A DNA stretch of 64,000 nucleotides from NCBI RefSeq assembly GCF_015221875.1, contig NZ_JACYGY010000001.1, forward strand, positions 3,512,501-3,576,500, given 5' to 3'. This DNA is from Dyadobacter subterraneus. GTDB taxonomy: Bacteria; Bacteroidota; Bacteroidia; Cytophagales; Spirosomataceae. Both the position numbers and the translations under genes were made by a program. The notes below the pieces were generated by a model that was not told the DNA's origin, did not search any database, and worked only from the letters and a program-made list of their open reading frames with translations. The number at the start of each line of letters is the position of its first letter. The first letter of the stretch is position 1. Shown here piece after piece: positions 36,395-44,210 of this stretch.

Positions 36395-36409
36395 ACAAGT
36401 AGTCCACTC

Positions 36410-37882
36410 ATGCAACCATTCGCTTCACTGATCAAGCCGGACAAAACTTCTAAACAGCCGGTTTATATTCAAATCGCAAACCAGTTGATGGAATTAATCC
36501 GACAAGGTTTTTTACAACCCGGTTTTCAGTTGCCCAGCAGCAGACAACTGGCTGATTCGTTAAACATACATCGCAAAACAGTCGTCCGTGCTTATGAGGA
36601 GTTGCTGGCCCAGGGTTGGGTGGAAAGTCGCATTGGTACCGGTACTTTTGTTGCCGCTCACCTTCCTGAAATTATACCCCAGTCTCCTTTAAATGAAACT
36701 ATGGGGCATATTGATTCGAACAAAAAAGCTGGTTTTACCTTCGACCAAAAGCCTCATTTGAACCGGGCAGTAATCAAAAATAATATTAAACTACACCTGG
36801 ACGATGGTTTTCCGGATCCAAGACTTGCACCTTTGGAAGAACTTTCACGTGCGTACCGTACACAGCTGCTAACCGGAAATCCATACACCAGACTGGGTTA
36901 TGGCGACACGGCCGGATCCTATTGGCTGCGTAAAGAATTGTCTTTGTATTTAAATGAAACAAGAGGATTGAAAACATCTCCGGAAAATATTCTGATCACG
37001 CGCGGGACTGTGATGGGTTTATATCTGGCAAGTACAGGATTGCTTAAATCAGGAGATTCTGTTGTTTTGGGAGAATTGAGCTGGTCCAGTGCCAGCAATA
37101 ATTTTTTACAGGCCGGAGCAAAGGTTATAAAAGTGCCGGTTGATGAATTTGGCATCAATACGGATGCACTGGAAAAAATCTGCCAAAAACAGAGCGTCCG
37201 AATGGTTTATGTAACTTCTCATCACCACTACCCTACTACGGTCGCACTCCGGGCTGATCGACGGATACATTTGCTGCAACTTTCTGAGAAATACGGATTT
37301 ATTATTTTTGAAGATGATTACGATTACGACTTTCATTATCTAAGCAAACCTTTGCTTCCGCTTGCAGGAGCCGATCGGTCAGGAATGGTTTTATACTGCG
37401 GTTCTTTTACCAAAGCAATCTCACCCGCATTTCGGGTAGGATATCTGGTGGGATCAGAAAATGTGATTACCTATCTTGCCCAGCTACGCAGAATCATTGA
37501 CCGTCAGGGAGATATGATGCTTGAAAATGCAATGGCGGAGCTTTTACAAAATGGTATTATTCAGCGTCATCTGCGAAAATCATTAAGAACTTACCGTACA
37601 AGAAGAGATTATTTTTGTGATCTTTTACAAACAGAACTAGGCGATTATCTGAATTTTCAAAAGCCGGATGGCGGTATGGCCGTTTGGGGAGAATTTGACA
37701 AAAACATCAATCTCAAAGAATTATCAGCAAAAGCAATACAAAACGACCTGTTTTTTTCGGACGGATCAGAAAACAACTCTCCTGCTGAAATCCGTAATGC
37801 CACCCGGTTAGGTTTTGCTTCTTCAACCATTGAAGAACTTGAATCTTGCGTTGGAATCCTGAAAAAACTTTTAACGGGATGA
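36410..37882 (+). CDS. MocR/PdxR-type regulator (GntR HTH plus aminotransferase-like domain)
   Basis: A 490-residue protein when started at the ATG at 36410 (MQPFASLIKPD); the open frame extends upstream but would run over the divergent gene and its promoter. The N-terminal winged helix has QPVYIQIANQLMELIRQGF and LPSSRQLADSLNIHRKTVVRAYEEL. The C-terminal part is a fold-type I PLP domain, with GSFTKAISPAFRVGYLV holding the likely PLP-binding Lys and EDDYDYDFHY. MocR proteins use PLP as effector. The divergent PNPOx-like gene is the expected target. Confidence 0.9.
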   Translation: MQPFASLIKPDKTSKQPVYIQIANQLMELIRQGFLQPGFQLPSSRQLADSLNIHRKTVVRAYEELLAQGWVESRIGTGTFVAAHLPEIIPQSPLNETMGHIDSNKKAGFTFDQKPHLNRAVIKNNIKLHLDDGFPDPRLAPLEELSRAYRTQLLTGNPYTRLGYGDTAGSYWLRKELSLYLNETRGLKTSPENILITRGTVMGLYLASTGLLKSGDSVVLGELSWSSASNNFLQAGAKVIKVPVDEFGINTDALEKICQKQSVRMVYVTSHHHYPTTVALRADRRIHLLQLSEKYGFIIFEDDYDYDFHYLSKPLLPLAGADRSGMVLYCGSFTKAISPAFRVGYLVGSENVITYLAQLRRIIDRQGDMMLENAMAELLQNGIIQRHLRKSLRTYRTRRDYFCDLLQTELGDYLNFQKPDGGMAVWGEFDKNINLKELSAKAIQNDLFFSDGSENNSPAEIRNATRLGFASSTIEELESCVGILKKLLTG

Positions 37883-38037
37883 TACCTGTCAAAAGTCTCA
37901 GGGAATATTTAGCAGCATAATATAGAAATTATGAGTGCAGAATCATTTTTAAAAAACCGATAGGCTTTCAGAAATTCTGTCCAAAACGCCCCTGTACAAA
38001 GTCCATTTTACACCTTAATAAAGCAATATCCGGACGT

Positions 38038-38045
38038 TACTTTTG
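38038..38045 (+). promoter_or_regulatory. -7 box match upstream of the NTF2-like gene
   Basis: TACTTTTG is a full match to TAnnTTTG, about 72 bases before the start at 38118. A matching -33 box was not seen. Confidence 0.3.
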
Positions 38046-38117
38046 CATACACTAATACTAAAAGAAATGGCCCGATTAATGATAAAAAAATGGAAACCTT
38101 GAAAACCCTAAAGAAAG

Positions 38118-38501
38118 ATGTCTATGTCAACAATTAACAAAGCAAAAACAACTCTTGAAGTAGCAGCCCGTTTCAATGAGCTTGCAAAGCAGGAAAAATG
38201 GTTTGAAATCCAGGATGAATTTTTCTCGGATGATGTTAAAAGTACTGATCCGGTTAATTCTCCATATTTCGGATATGCGGAAGGGAAAGCCGCTGTTCGT
38301 AAAAAGGGTGAGGATTTCATAAAAACAATTTTAGCATTTCACGGAGCACACACGACCGAGCCAGTTGTTGGCGGCGATCATTTTGCCGTTGGCAGAGAAA
38401 TCGATATAACCATAGAAAAATTTGGAAGAATTCAGATCAATCAGATTATGCTTTATGAAGTAAAAAATGGCCAGATTGTATCAGAGCAATTCTTCTACTA
38501 A
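38118..38501 (+). CDS. SnoaL/NTF2-like protein
   Basis: A 127-residue single-domain protein. EVAARFNELAKQEKWFEIQDEFFSDDVKSTDP, followed by GDHFAVGREIDITIEKFGRIQINQIMLYEVKNGQIVSEQFFY, has the cone-shaped alpha+beta layout of NTF2-like/SnoaL proteins, which serve as small-molecule-binding or isomerase-like domains. No signal peptide. Specific function unknown. It stands alone between oppositely oriented genes. Confidence 0.75.
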   Translation: MSMSTINKAKTTLEVAARFNELAKQEKWFEIQDEFFSDDVKSTDPVNSPYFGYAEGKAAVRKKGEDFIKTILAFHGAHTTEPVVGGDHFAVGREIDITIEKFGRIQINQIMLYEVKNGQIVSEQFFY

Positions 38502-38518
38502 TCAATTATAAATCTTAA

Positions 38519-38566
38519 GCAATTGGCTTTCCGTCGAAAAATTCTTCCCTCACGAAAGCCAATTGC
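38519..38566. terminator. hairpin between convergent genes
   Basis: Bases 38519-38530 pair perfectly with 38555-38566 (12 bp) around a 24-nt loop, 17 bases after the NTF2-like stop. It lacks a long T-run on the plus strand, so its strength as a terminator is uncertain. Confidence 0.5.
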
Positions 38567-38584
38567 CTATCGACGTTAATCTGA

Positions 38585-39718
38585 TCAATACTTCAACATC
38601 AGGTTCAATAATTTCCTGTCAAGTTTATGGCCATGAAAATCCTCATAAGCCACGTCAGTTCTTTTTGAATCCAGGACTCCAAAATCCCCAATAAATTCCC
38701 ATAACGAAAAACCAATTCCGTTGGATGACAGTATATCCAGCACATCACCAAACCAGGCCAGAAAAACGTCATGCGGTGTTTTATTCCAGCTTCCGCATTC
38801 ACCGCAGTGCACGCCTACGCCCTGATTGACCAGATCAATCCACGGCTTATAATATTTTTCCAGCATTTCACGGCTCAGATATTGATTTCCTACCTGTCCC
38901 GGCCATTTTGGATCTGGTAGATGTTCAGGATCCTTGTTAGCCCAGGGTGCTTTATAGTGAGATATAACGCCTGGGTGATAACCACGACAACTCTGACCAA
39001 TGTCCAAATCCGTAATTTCCGGAATAACGGTTGATCCAACATCATTTCCATCTGCAATAATTAAATGCTTGGGATTTTCCTTCCGTATAGCTTCCGAAGC
39101 TGCAATTGCCACTTTCCTGTAAATAGCACCGGGGACTGAGCTTCTTTTGGAAAGCTGGTCGTTCATATCTTCTCTCAGACTTGGCTCATTTAACAGATCG
39201 AAACTGATCAGTTTGGAGGAGGTATTTTTAAAACGTTTTGCCCACATATTCCAGTGAAAGCAAAAAGCATTCAAAGCTTCATGGTCTGTCCAGAGATTAT
39301 AAGGCTCATGAAAACCTGCGTTTACACAATAACCCGGTGCTCTGTGCAGGTTAAGGCTCACGTGCATATTATACTTATGGGCAAGAAAAACCAGTTTTTC
39401 TATCTTTTCAACAGAGGGCTCATCAATATTATAAACTTCTGCCGGGGTTATATTTTTGCTTCTGTCAAATTTAATATAGGAAGGATAAGCCATCGGCAAC
39501 CTCACGAAATCAAAACCCCAATCGTGCATCCATTTGAAATGTTCCTCAACAGTAAGACGGCGATCTGGCTTGGGATCGGGAGAAAAAAAGTCGAGCAAAT
39601 TAAATCCTTTCCACTTTGGCAATTTGTTTTTGGCTTTTGGTGCAGCAAAGGTTTCTGGAACTACTATACCAAGTGCTGTAACCAGCGCGGTATTTTTAAT
39701 GAATGTTCTTCTGTACAT
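38585..39718 (-). CDS. secreted glycoside hydrolase family 5 (cellulase-like), Tat-type signal
   Basis: A 377-residue protein when started at the Met of MYRRTFIKNTALVTALGIVV; this gives a twin-arginine-type leader (RRTFIK) and is preferred over a longer frame starting near 39808. GH5 features are WGFDFVRLPMAYPSY, VSLNLHRAPGY, SFDLLNEPS with the acid/base Glu, and GVGVHCGECGSWN with the nucleophile Glu. GH5 enzymes cleave beta-1,4-glucans, mannans or related chains. It has no SusC/D neighbours. Confidence 0.85.
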   Translation of the reverse strand: MYRRTFIKNTALVTALGIVVPETFAAPKAKNKLPKWKGFNLLDFFSPDPKPDRRLTVEEHFKWMHDWGFDFVRLPMAYPSYIKFDRSKNITPAEVYNIDEPSVEKIEKLVFLAHKYNMHVSLNLHRAPGYCVNAGFHEPYNLWTDHEALNAFCFHWNMWAKRFKNTSSKLISFDLLNEPSLREDMNDQLSKRSSVPGAIYRKVAIAASEAIRKENPKHLIIADGNDVGSTVIPEITDLDIGQSCRGYHPGVISHYKAPWANKDPEHLPDPKWPGQVGNQYLSREMLEKYYKPWIDLVNQGVGVHCGECGSWNKTPHDVFLAWFGDVLDILSSNGIGFSLWEFIGDFGVLDSKRTDVAYEDFHGHKLDRKLLNLMLKY

Positions 39719-39796
39719 AGGAAGCAATTTAAATATCGTCCTATTTAAAAACAGCAGCACATCGTATTTTACTGTACTAAAAACACGTAAACACAA

Positions 39797-39828
39797 AATG
39801 CCTGCCAAAATTATTCTTGACAGGCATT
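39797..39828 (-). terminator. terminator hairpin of the BlaR1-like gene
   Basis: AATGCCTG (39797-39804) pairs with CAGGCATT (39821-39828). On the minus strand it follows the stop of the M56 gene by 50 bases and is followed by TTGTGTTT. Confidence 0.5.
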
Positions 39829-39877
39829 CATATTTCTTACTATTTCCGAACCTTTTTTTGGATGGCTAAACTGATAT

Positions 39878-41806
39878 TTATTTTGTAATTGAAATACCAG
39901 TTCTTCCACTAAAATTGTAAATGACTTCCCATCCCGGACCTTCAACATATTTCTCCTTAATTTTCTGATGCAAAGCGGCCGGTTGTTTCACGCCGTTTAC
40001 TACAAGCTCCTCACTATTAAGTTTGTACGAGAGATTATTTTTGCTTTTAACAACTCCTTCTTTTATTAAATCTTCAATCAAATTATTCTGCAATTTTTCA
40101 TAAGCCACCCTGGCTTTATCTGCTTCTTTTCTTGAAATTTCTGCTTGCTTTCTTAATTCATCGGCCGATTTCCGGTTTTCCTCAGCCTGAAGACGAAGCA
40201 CTTCTGCCTCTCCTCTTAATTTGTCAGCCACTCCCCTCTGTTTTTCTGCTTCCAGCCTGTTACTCTCGGCAGCTTTACGCACTTCATCTGCCTTTTCTCT
40301 TCCGGCATTTGCCAGCAACCGTGACTGATCTGCCTCGGCGCGCATTTTGTCTGCAACAACTCTCATTTTGTCGGCTTCCTTTCTATTTCCTTCCGCTTGT
40401 TTTCTCATAACATCCGCCTCAGCTCTGGCGTTGTCTGCTTTTTCATGTTCCCTTTTTACATCCAGCATGATGGCATCAATTTCATCTTTATAAGAGGTCA
40501 TATTATCCTCTGAAATTTGCTGCCCATTTATTTTAAGCGACGTAAGTTTTCCGTTAACTTTTTCAATTTCATAGTGCTTGTTATCCTTCGTTAACTCAAT
40601 TGTGCTTTTGCCTGATTCTGAATAAATAGAGCTGTGACTTTTCTTCGGTAAGGTGTCTTCCATCGTAATCGGAAGAAAAGAAGATTCAGGCTTACTAACT
40701 TCTAAAACCCTTTCAAGTTTTGGTTTCAGCAATTGAAGATCCTTTTTTACGACCGGAGAAAATGCGGCAGTCATTAAAGTTGCAGTAATTAAACTGGCTG
40801 TTACAAATATTTTTTCCATGGCATTTAACGGTTTATTATGTTTATAGATAATGCGTTTTATTCTGTCGAGCAGGAAATTTCGTCTTCCGGGAAATGCCAT
40901 CGCCAGCGATTGATCTGCCAGTTTATATTCCTGAAATGATACGAGTGCTTCAACAAAAGAAGTCTGGTTTTCCATCACAGATATCGCAAGATCATCGCAG
41001 CAATGCTCTCGTTCTTCTCTGATTAAAGCGGAAATCCATAACACGGCAGGATTGAAAAAGAATACATTTTCACAAAAATTCTGGATCAGATTAATGGCAT
41101 AATCGCTCCGCTTGATGTGTGCAAGTTCATGCAGTAAAATAGCTTCAATCTGAGCAGGTGGCAGTAGTGAAAAGAAACTGACCGGAACAAAAATTATCGG
41201 TTTTAAAACTCCTGCTACCATGGGCACCATGACTCTTTCAGATTCCAGCAGCTGTATTTTTGTATGAATATTAAGTTTGACTGCCAAATCGCTGATCAAT
41301 CTTATCCAAACGTGATCAGGTACGGTGTTATCTTCCCGTTTGAGTCTATGAATATAAAGAAGTCCGCCTAGTGCCTTCACTGATTTCAGACTAAAAATCA
41401 ATAACCAGATTGCGACTAAAACCGTGGCGTTTTCTCTCAGGAATTGATCTGAAAATTGCTCGATATTTTCGAGTTTCGATATTTTTCTTAATGTACCAAA
41501 CGGAGTTTCAAGTAGAGATTGGGAGGGTTTGACTATTCCCAAATTATTTATTTCAGAAAATGATTTTACCTTTTGTTGCTGATCAAAGGCGGTATAGAAT
41601 GTGAAACTGGTAGCGATAACAAATGCCAAAAGTGACAATGACAAGAGGTTATAACGTACGGCTGGTTTTGATTTTTTGGTACTGGTTAAAATAATTCCTG
41701 TAATAACCGCAAGGATCAATCCCTGCCAAACCGAATGCAGCAAAGTGCGGCAAATCGACTGAATTATTACAGATACAAATCCGGAATCCAGAACAAAAAA
41801 TTTCAT
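39878..41806 (-). CDS. BlaR1-type M56 metallopeptidase with long heptad-repeat tail
   Basis: A 642-residue protein. Residues 1-150 hold three or four membrane helices; the M56 domain has HELAH at 226-230 and the later EREHCCDDLA motif; another hydrophobic segment lies at ~333-350. The periplasmic part then contains sixteen unbroken heptads of the form A-[D/E/N]-x-x-R-x-x (457-568), a probable long coiled coil, and a short final domain. There is no penicillin-binding domain. BlaR1 proteins sense a signal and start cleavage of the BlaI repressor encoded just upstream (31-base gap). Confidence 0.85.
   Translation of the reverse strand: MKFFVLDSGFVSVIIQSICRTLLHSVWQGLILAVITGIILTSTKKSKPAVRYNLLSLSLLAFVIATSFTFYTAFDQQQKVKSFSEINNLGIVKPSQSLLETPFGTLRKISKLENIEQFSDQFLRENATVLVAIWLLIFSLKSVKALGGLLYIHRLKREDNTVPDHVWIRLISDLAVKLNIHTKIQLLESERVMVPMVAGVLKPIIFVPVSFFSLLPPAQIEAILLHELAHIKRSDYAINLIQNFCENVFFFNPAVLWISALIREEREHCCDDLAISVMENQTSFVEALVSFQEYKLADQSLAMAFPGRRNFLLDRIKRIIYKHNKPLNAMEKIFVTASLITATLMTAAFSPVVKKDLQLLKPKLERVLEVSKPESSFLPITMEDTLPKKSHSSIYSESGKSTIELTKDNKHYEIEKVNGKLTSLKINGQQISEDNMTSYKDEIDAIMLDVKREHEKADNARAEADVMRKQAEGNRKEADKMRVVADKMRAEADQSRLLANAGREKADEVRKAAESNRLEAEKQRGVADKLRGEAEVLRLQAEENRKSADELRKQAEISRKEADKARVAYEKLQNNLIEDLIKEGVVKSKNNLSYKLNSEELVVNGVKQPAALHQKIKEKYVEGPGWEVIYNFSGRTGISITK
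40103..40438 (-). repeat. DNA coding for sixteen consecutive A-[D/E/N]-x-x-R-x-x heptads
   Basis: These 336 bases (16 x 21) encode residues 457-568 of the BlaR1-like protein. Every seventh residue is Ala, followed by an acidic residue or Asn, with Arg at position 5. The protein repeat is strict while codons vary, so it is maintained at protein level and is not a recent DNA duplication. Confidence 0.85.
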
Positions 41807-41837
41807 GGCTAATAAGTTAAAATTTGAATTTTAATCG

Positions 41838-42200
41838 TTAATCCAACTTTTTCAGAAAATCCCTGATTTCCTGTAAGTCCTCTTTTGAGGTATTTTTATT
41901 ACCAAAAAGCTGCATCACCAGGCTGCTTGCAGAGCCCTTGTACATCGTATCCACAAATTTTTTCAGCAAAACTTTTTTGGTCTTATCTTCTTCCTCGGCA
42001 GGACTGTAAATATGTTTCATGCTTGTTTCATCGCGTTTCACAATCCCTTTCTCAGCCATGATCTGCATGAGTTTCAAGGTTGAAGAATACTGCACAGACC
42101 GTTTCTCTTCATTTAATTTGTCATTCACAAAACGGACTGTCGACGGCCCGTGCTGCCATAGTACTTGCAAGATTTCTAACTCAGATTTTGTAGGCTCCAT
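41838..42200 (-). CDS. BlaI/MecI/CopY family repressor
   Basis: A 120-residue winged-helix protein. LTxxELEILQVLWQHGPSTVRFVNDKL-like start (here TKSELEILQVLWQHGPS), RSVQYSSTLKLMQIMAEKGIVKRDE recognition region and a helical C-terminal dimerisation part match the penicillinase-repressor family. It forms an operon with the M56 peptidase downstream, which is expected to cause its cleavage. A promoter with a palindrome in the spacer lies directly upstream (42227-42256). Confidence 0.9.
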   Translation of the reverse strand: MEPTKSELEILQVLWQHGPSTVRFVNDKLNEEKRSVQYSSTLKLMQIMAEKGIVKRDETSMKHIYSPAEEEDKTKKVLLKKFVDTMYKGSASSLVMQLFGNKNTSKEDLQEIRDFLKKLD

Positions 42201-42226
42201 AAAACACTTATTTACTGATCACATTT

Positions 42227-42256
42227 CAAAGGTAGGAAATTTTTCGTACGAACAAA
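42227..42256 (-). promoter_or_regulatory. promoter of the BlaI/BlaR1 operon with palindrome in the spacer
   Basis: On the minus strand TTTG (42256-42253) and TACCTTTG (42234-42227, full match to TAnnTTTG) are 18 nt apart. The spacer holds the perfect 10-bp palindrome TTCGTACGAA (42243-42252), a candidate repressor site. The start codon lies 27 bases downstream. Confidence 0.6.
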
Positions 42257-42299
42257 TGTTTAGGTATTATTTTTTCAAAATAAATTTTTGAAAAACAAA

Positions 42300-42321
42300 A
42301 AAGCCGCTGGATAGCGGCTTT
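42300..42321 (-). terminator. intrinsic terminator of the double-thioredoxin gene
   Basis: AAAGCCGCT and AGCGGCTTT form a perfect 9-bp stem with a 4-nt loop; on the minus strand a T-rich run (TTTTTTGTTTTT) follows. It lies 25 bases after the stop at 42347. Confidence 0.85.
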
Positions 42322-42346
42322 CGGTCTTAAATATTTTTTGATTATG

Positions 42347-43462
42347 TCAGTAAAAACGGCCTATATATTTATTTTCCACAATGGCCTTTTTCATCATTTT
42401 CGGATCAATCGGGCCTTGTTTCGCATAAACGATTTTTCCGCCCGGTTCAACCAAAATAGTATAGGGCAATGCGCCTTGCCAGTTCGGGTCTATGGACTCA
42501 ATTAGTTTATACTTGTCTTCGGTATTAAAAATATAGTTTTTGTTCGAAGCGCGTTTTCCCTGAAGAAATTTCAAAGCCTTTTCTTTTTTGTCAGGATTAT
42601 CCGCACTTACCGAAACAAATTCAAAATCACGATTGCGGTACATATGATGCATTTGCATAAAATCCGGAAACTCAGTTACACACGGACCGCACCAGGTAGC
42701 CCACACATTTATAAGTCTAAGCTTGTCCGATTTGTTTGCAATAAGCTCTTTCAACCCAGCTTCATCAATGGTTTCAATACTTACTGGTTCTTTTGCCCAG
42801 GCAGCTTCCTCATCCTGTACACCATGTTCTTTGGTGATCCACTTCATAGAGCAGCCAAAAGTCTTTGTTGCAGGCACACTCACCGGCTTATTGCTCACCA
42901 ATTCCTGAATAGCATTGTATGCATCTTTATTCTTAGGTGTGCCGGTTGGTTTTTCAACATCATCAATCCTGCCATTGTACCGGAGTTTACGATCTTTATC
43001 AAAAATGAAAATGTGCGGCGTTGCCACTGGTCCGTAAGCCAGCGCCGTTGCCTGGTCGTCTCCGTCATAAAGATATGGGAAGTTGTAACTCTTGTCTTTG
43101 GCCCGTAACTTCATTTCATCAAAAGTATCACTCATATCAGTGTAGCCAAGTTCGTCAAGCCTGATCGCTTTCGGATCATTGGAAGAAATGACAACAACTG
43201 CAACCTTCTGAGCTTTAAAATCAGATGACAGCGCCTTAATCCTGTCTTCATAAGCCTGCGCCGTAGGACAATGATTACACGAAAAGACAATGGCCAGGAT
43301 AGGTGCTTCCGCAAAACTCTTCAAGGAGTAAATTTTGTCATCCACACCTTTCAAACGAAAATCAGGTGCGGCAGAACCTATGGCCAATGTTTTAGCGCCC
43401 TGTGCCACAGCAAGATTGGCGAGTAATACAACACAAATTGCAACGTTCAGATATATACGCAT
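42347..43462 (-). CDS. exported protein with two thioredoxin-like domains
   Basis: A 371-residue protein when started at MRIYLNVAICVVLLANLAVA, which gives a clean signal peptide; a longer frame begins at 43504 but runs over the promoter-like elements. The first module (~35-195) is AhpC/redoxin-like with VFSCNHCPTAQAYEDR, the second (~225-365) is TlpA/ResA-like with NVWATWCGPCVTEFPDF. It probably acts in periplasmic thiol-disulfide exchange. Two copies of a dyad lie upstream (43481 and 43523). Confidence 0.82.
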   Translation of the reverse strand: MRIYLNVAICVVLLANLAVAQGAKTLAIGSAAPDFRLKGVDDKIYSLKSFAEAPILAIVFSCNHCPTAQAYEDRIKALSSDFKAQKVAVVVISSNDPKAIRLDELGYTDMSDTFDEMKLRAKDKSYNFPYLYDGDDQATALAYGPVATPHIFIFDKDRKLRYNGRIDDVEKPTGTPKNKDAYNAIQELVSNKPVSVPATKTFGCSMKWITKEHGVQDEEAAWAKEPVSIETIDEAGLKELIANKSDKLRLINVWATWCGPCVTEFPDFMQMHHMYRNRDFEFVSVSADNPDKKEKALKFLQGKRASNKNYIFNTEDKYKLIESIDPNWQGALPYTILVEPGGKIVYAKQGPIDPKMMKKAIVENKYIGRFY

Positions 43463-43479
43463 AAAGCCAGACATTAAGT

Positions 43480-43541
43480 TTGATATTACTATATCAATAA
43501 ACACTTTTAATTAAAGTATTTACTGATATAATTATATCAAA
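43480..43541 (-). promoter_or_regulatory. promoter with tandem TGATAT-N4-ATATCA dyads
   Basis: TGATAT-N4-ATATCA occurs at 43481-43496 and again at 43523-43538, 42 bp apart. On the minus strand TTTG (43540-43537) and TACTTTAA (43517-43510, 6/8 to TAnnTTTG) are 19 nt apart, so one dyad overlaps the -33/spacer region and the other lies just after the expected start of transcription. This suggests repression of the thioredoxin-like gene by a dimeric regulator. Confidence 0.55.
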
Positions 43542-43554
43542 GTTTAAGCTTTTT

Positions 43555-43815
43555 TTATCTGATTTTTGCAGTTTCTTCTGGCCATTTTACAGGTTCCAAT
43601 TCCGATTCAAGGAAAGGTTCTGTGACAAGGGCGTTGTTTTTATTGATCCAGTTACACCAGACCTTGCCATTGTACTTTCTTGGCGCGGTGTTAATTCCCC
43701 AACCGGTGGTTACTCCTTCTGTTACTTCGGTTTGATATTCGTCAATTTGCATTAACTGGCTGCTGCCCTTCTTTTTTACCCAATCGTCTTTGATGTACTT
43801 AGGATTAAATAGCAT
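43555..43815 (-). CDS. small protein, DUF2158/YodC-like
   Basis: An 86-residue protein. YIKDDWVKKKGSSQLMQIDEY at the start and KVWCNWINKNNALVTEPFLESELEPV at the end follow the pattern of the DUF2158/YodC family (a small SH3-like barrel: xxGDxVxLKSGGxxMTV...VxCxWF...FPxxxL). Function unknown. It is a single gene. Confidence 0.55.
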   Translation of the reverse strand: MLFNPKYIKDDWVKKKGSSQLMQIDEYQTEVTEGVTTGWGINTAPRKYNGKVWCNWINKNNALVTEPFLESELEPVKWPEETAKIR

Positions 43816-44051
43816 GATATAAAGGTTTTTAGTTTAAGTGCTACCCCTTATAACAGTTCTCTTAACGTCGAATTTATTTATGATACTAACGACGTAAAAG
43901 AAAATATCATACCAGTCTCTCAAAATTTTTCTATTATTCGAAAAGTTTTTCAAGCGGGCTGATTTATCTAAAATACTAATTATCAAGCAAAAGCGGTTGA
44001 TATAAATTTTCTATTAATATATAAATGTGGATTTTGACGAAAATTCGAATT

Positions 44052-44099
44052 AAATTATAGAATTAATATTACATGTCAGTAATATTAATTCTATAATTT
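44052..44099. repeat. 21-bp perfect inverted repeat with 6-nt loop
   Basis: Bases 44052-44072 pair without mismatch to 44079-44099; the loop is ATGTCA. The stem is A/T-rich. It could act as a terminator for the barrel gene (minus strand), a protein-binding cruciform or a remnant of a small mobile element. Confidence 0.75.
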
Positions 44100-44101
44100 C
44101 C

Positions 44102-44132
44102 TTTGTTTTTTAATTTTCCTGTTCTACTTTTA
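44102..44132 (+). promoter_or_regulatory. promoter candidate for a short transcript
   Basis: TTTG (44102-44105) and TACTTTTA (44125-44132, 7/8 to TAnnTTTG) are separated by 19 nt, the standard Bacteroidota spacing. No annotated plus-strand gene follows within 900 bases. Confidence 0.5.
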
Positions 44133-44138
44133 CATCAC

Positions 44139-44210
44139 TTATTTTACAAGTGTAGAGGAGGGTTAAAATGAGCAAAAGGGCCTTGATATTATCAAGGCTT
44201 TTTATTTTTT
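44139..44210 (+). ncRNA. possible small RNA of about 65-70 nt
   Basis: From the expected transcription start (~44139) to the terminator (44180-44210) the transcript would be about 65-70 nt. It contains GAGGAGG at 44155-44161 and ends in a hairpin with T-run. Not matched to a known RNA family. Call based only on promoter and terminator signals. Confidence 0.4.
44180..44210 (+). terminator. intrinsic terminator on the plus strand
   Basis: GCCTTGAT (44180-44187) pairs with ATCAAGGC (44191-44198), loop ATT, followed by a T-rich run to 44210. No plus-strand protein gene lies upstream for several kilobases. Confidence 0.7.

Noticed and set aside
39254..39748. 164-codon open frame on the plus strand
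   Set aside because: Antisense to the GH5 gene, which has clear catalytic motifs; no recognisable protein features.
38585..39808. Longer start of the GH5 gene near 39808
   Set aside because: The added residues hide a twin-arginine leader and overlap the terminator hairpin of the upstream gene; the ATG at 39718 fits better.
40103..40438. DNA repeat array or CRISPR-like periodicity of 21 bp
   Set aside because: The 21-bp period is due to protein heptads in the BlaR1-like gene; codons vary and there are no constant repeats with unique spacers.
42644..43108. 154-codon open frame on the plus strand
   Set aside because: Antisense to the double-thioredoxin gene; rich in Cys/His by reverse reading, without real motifs.
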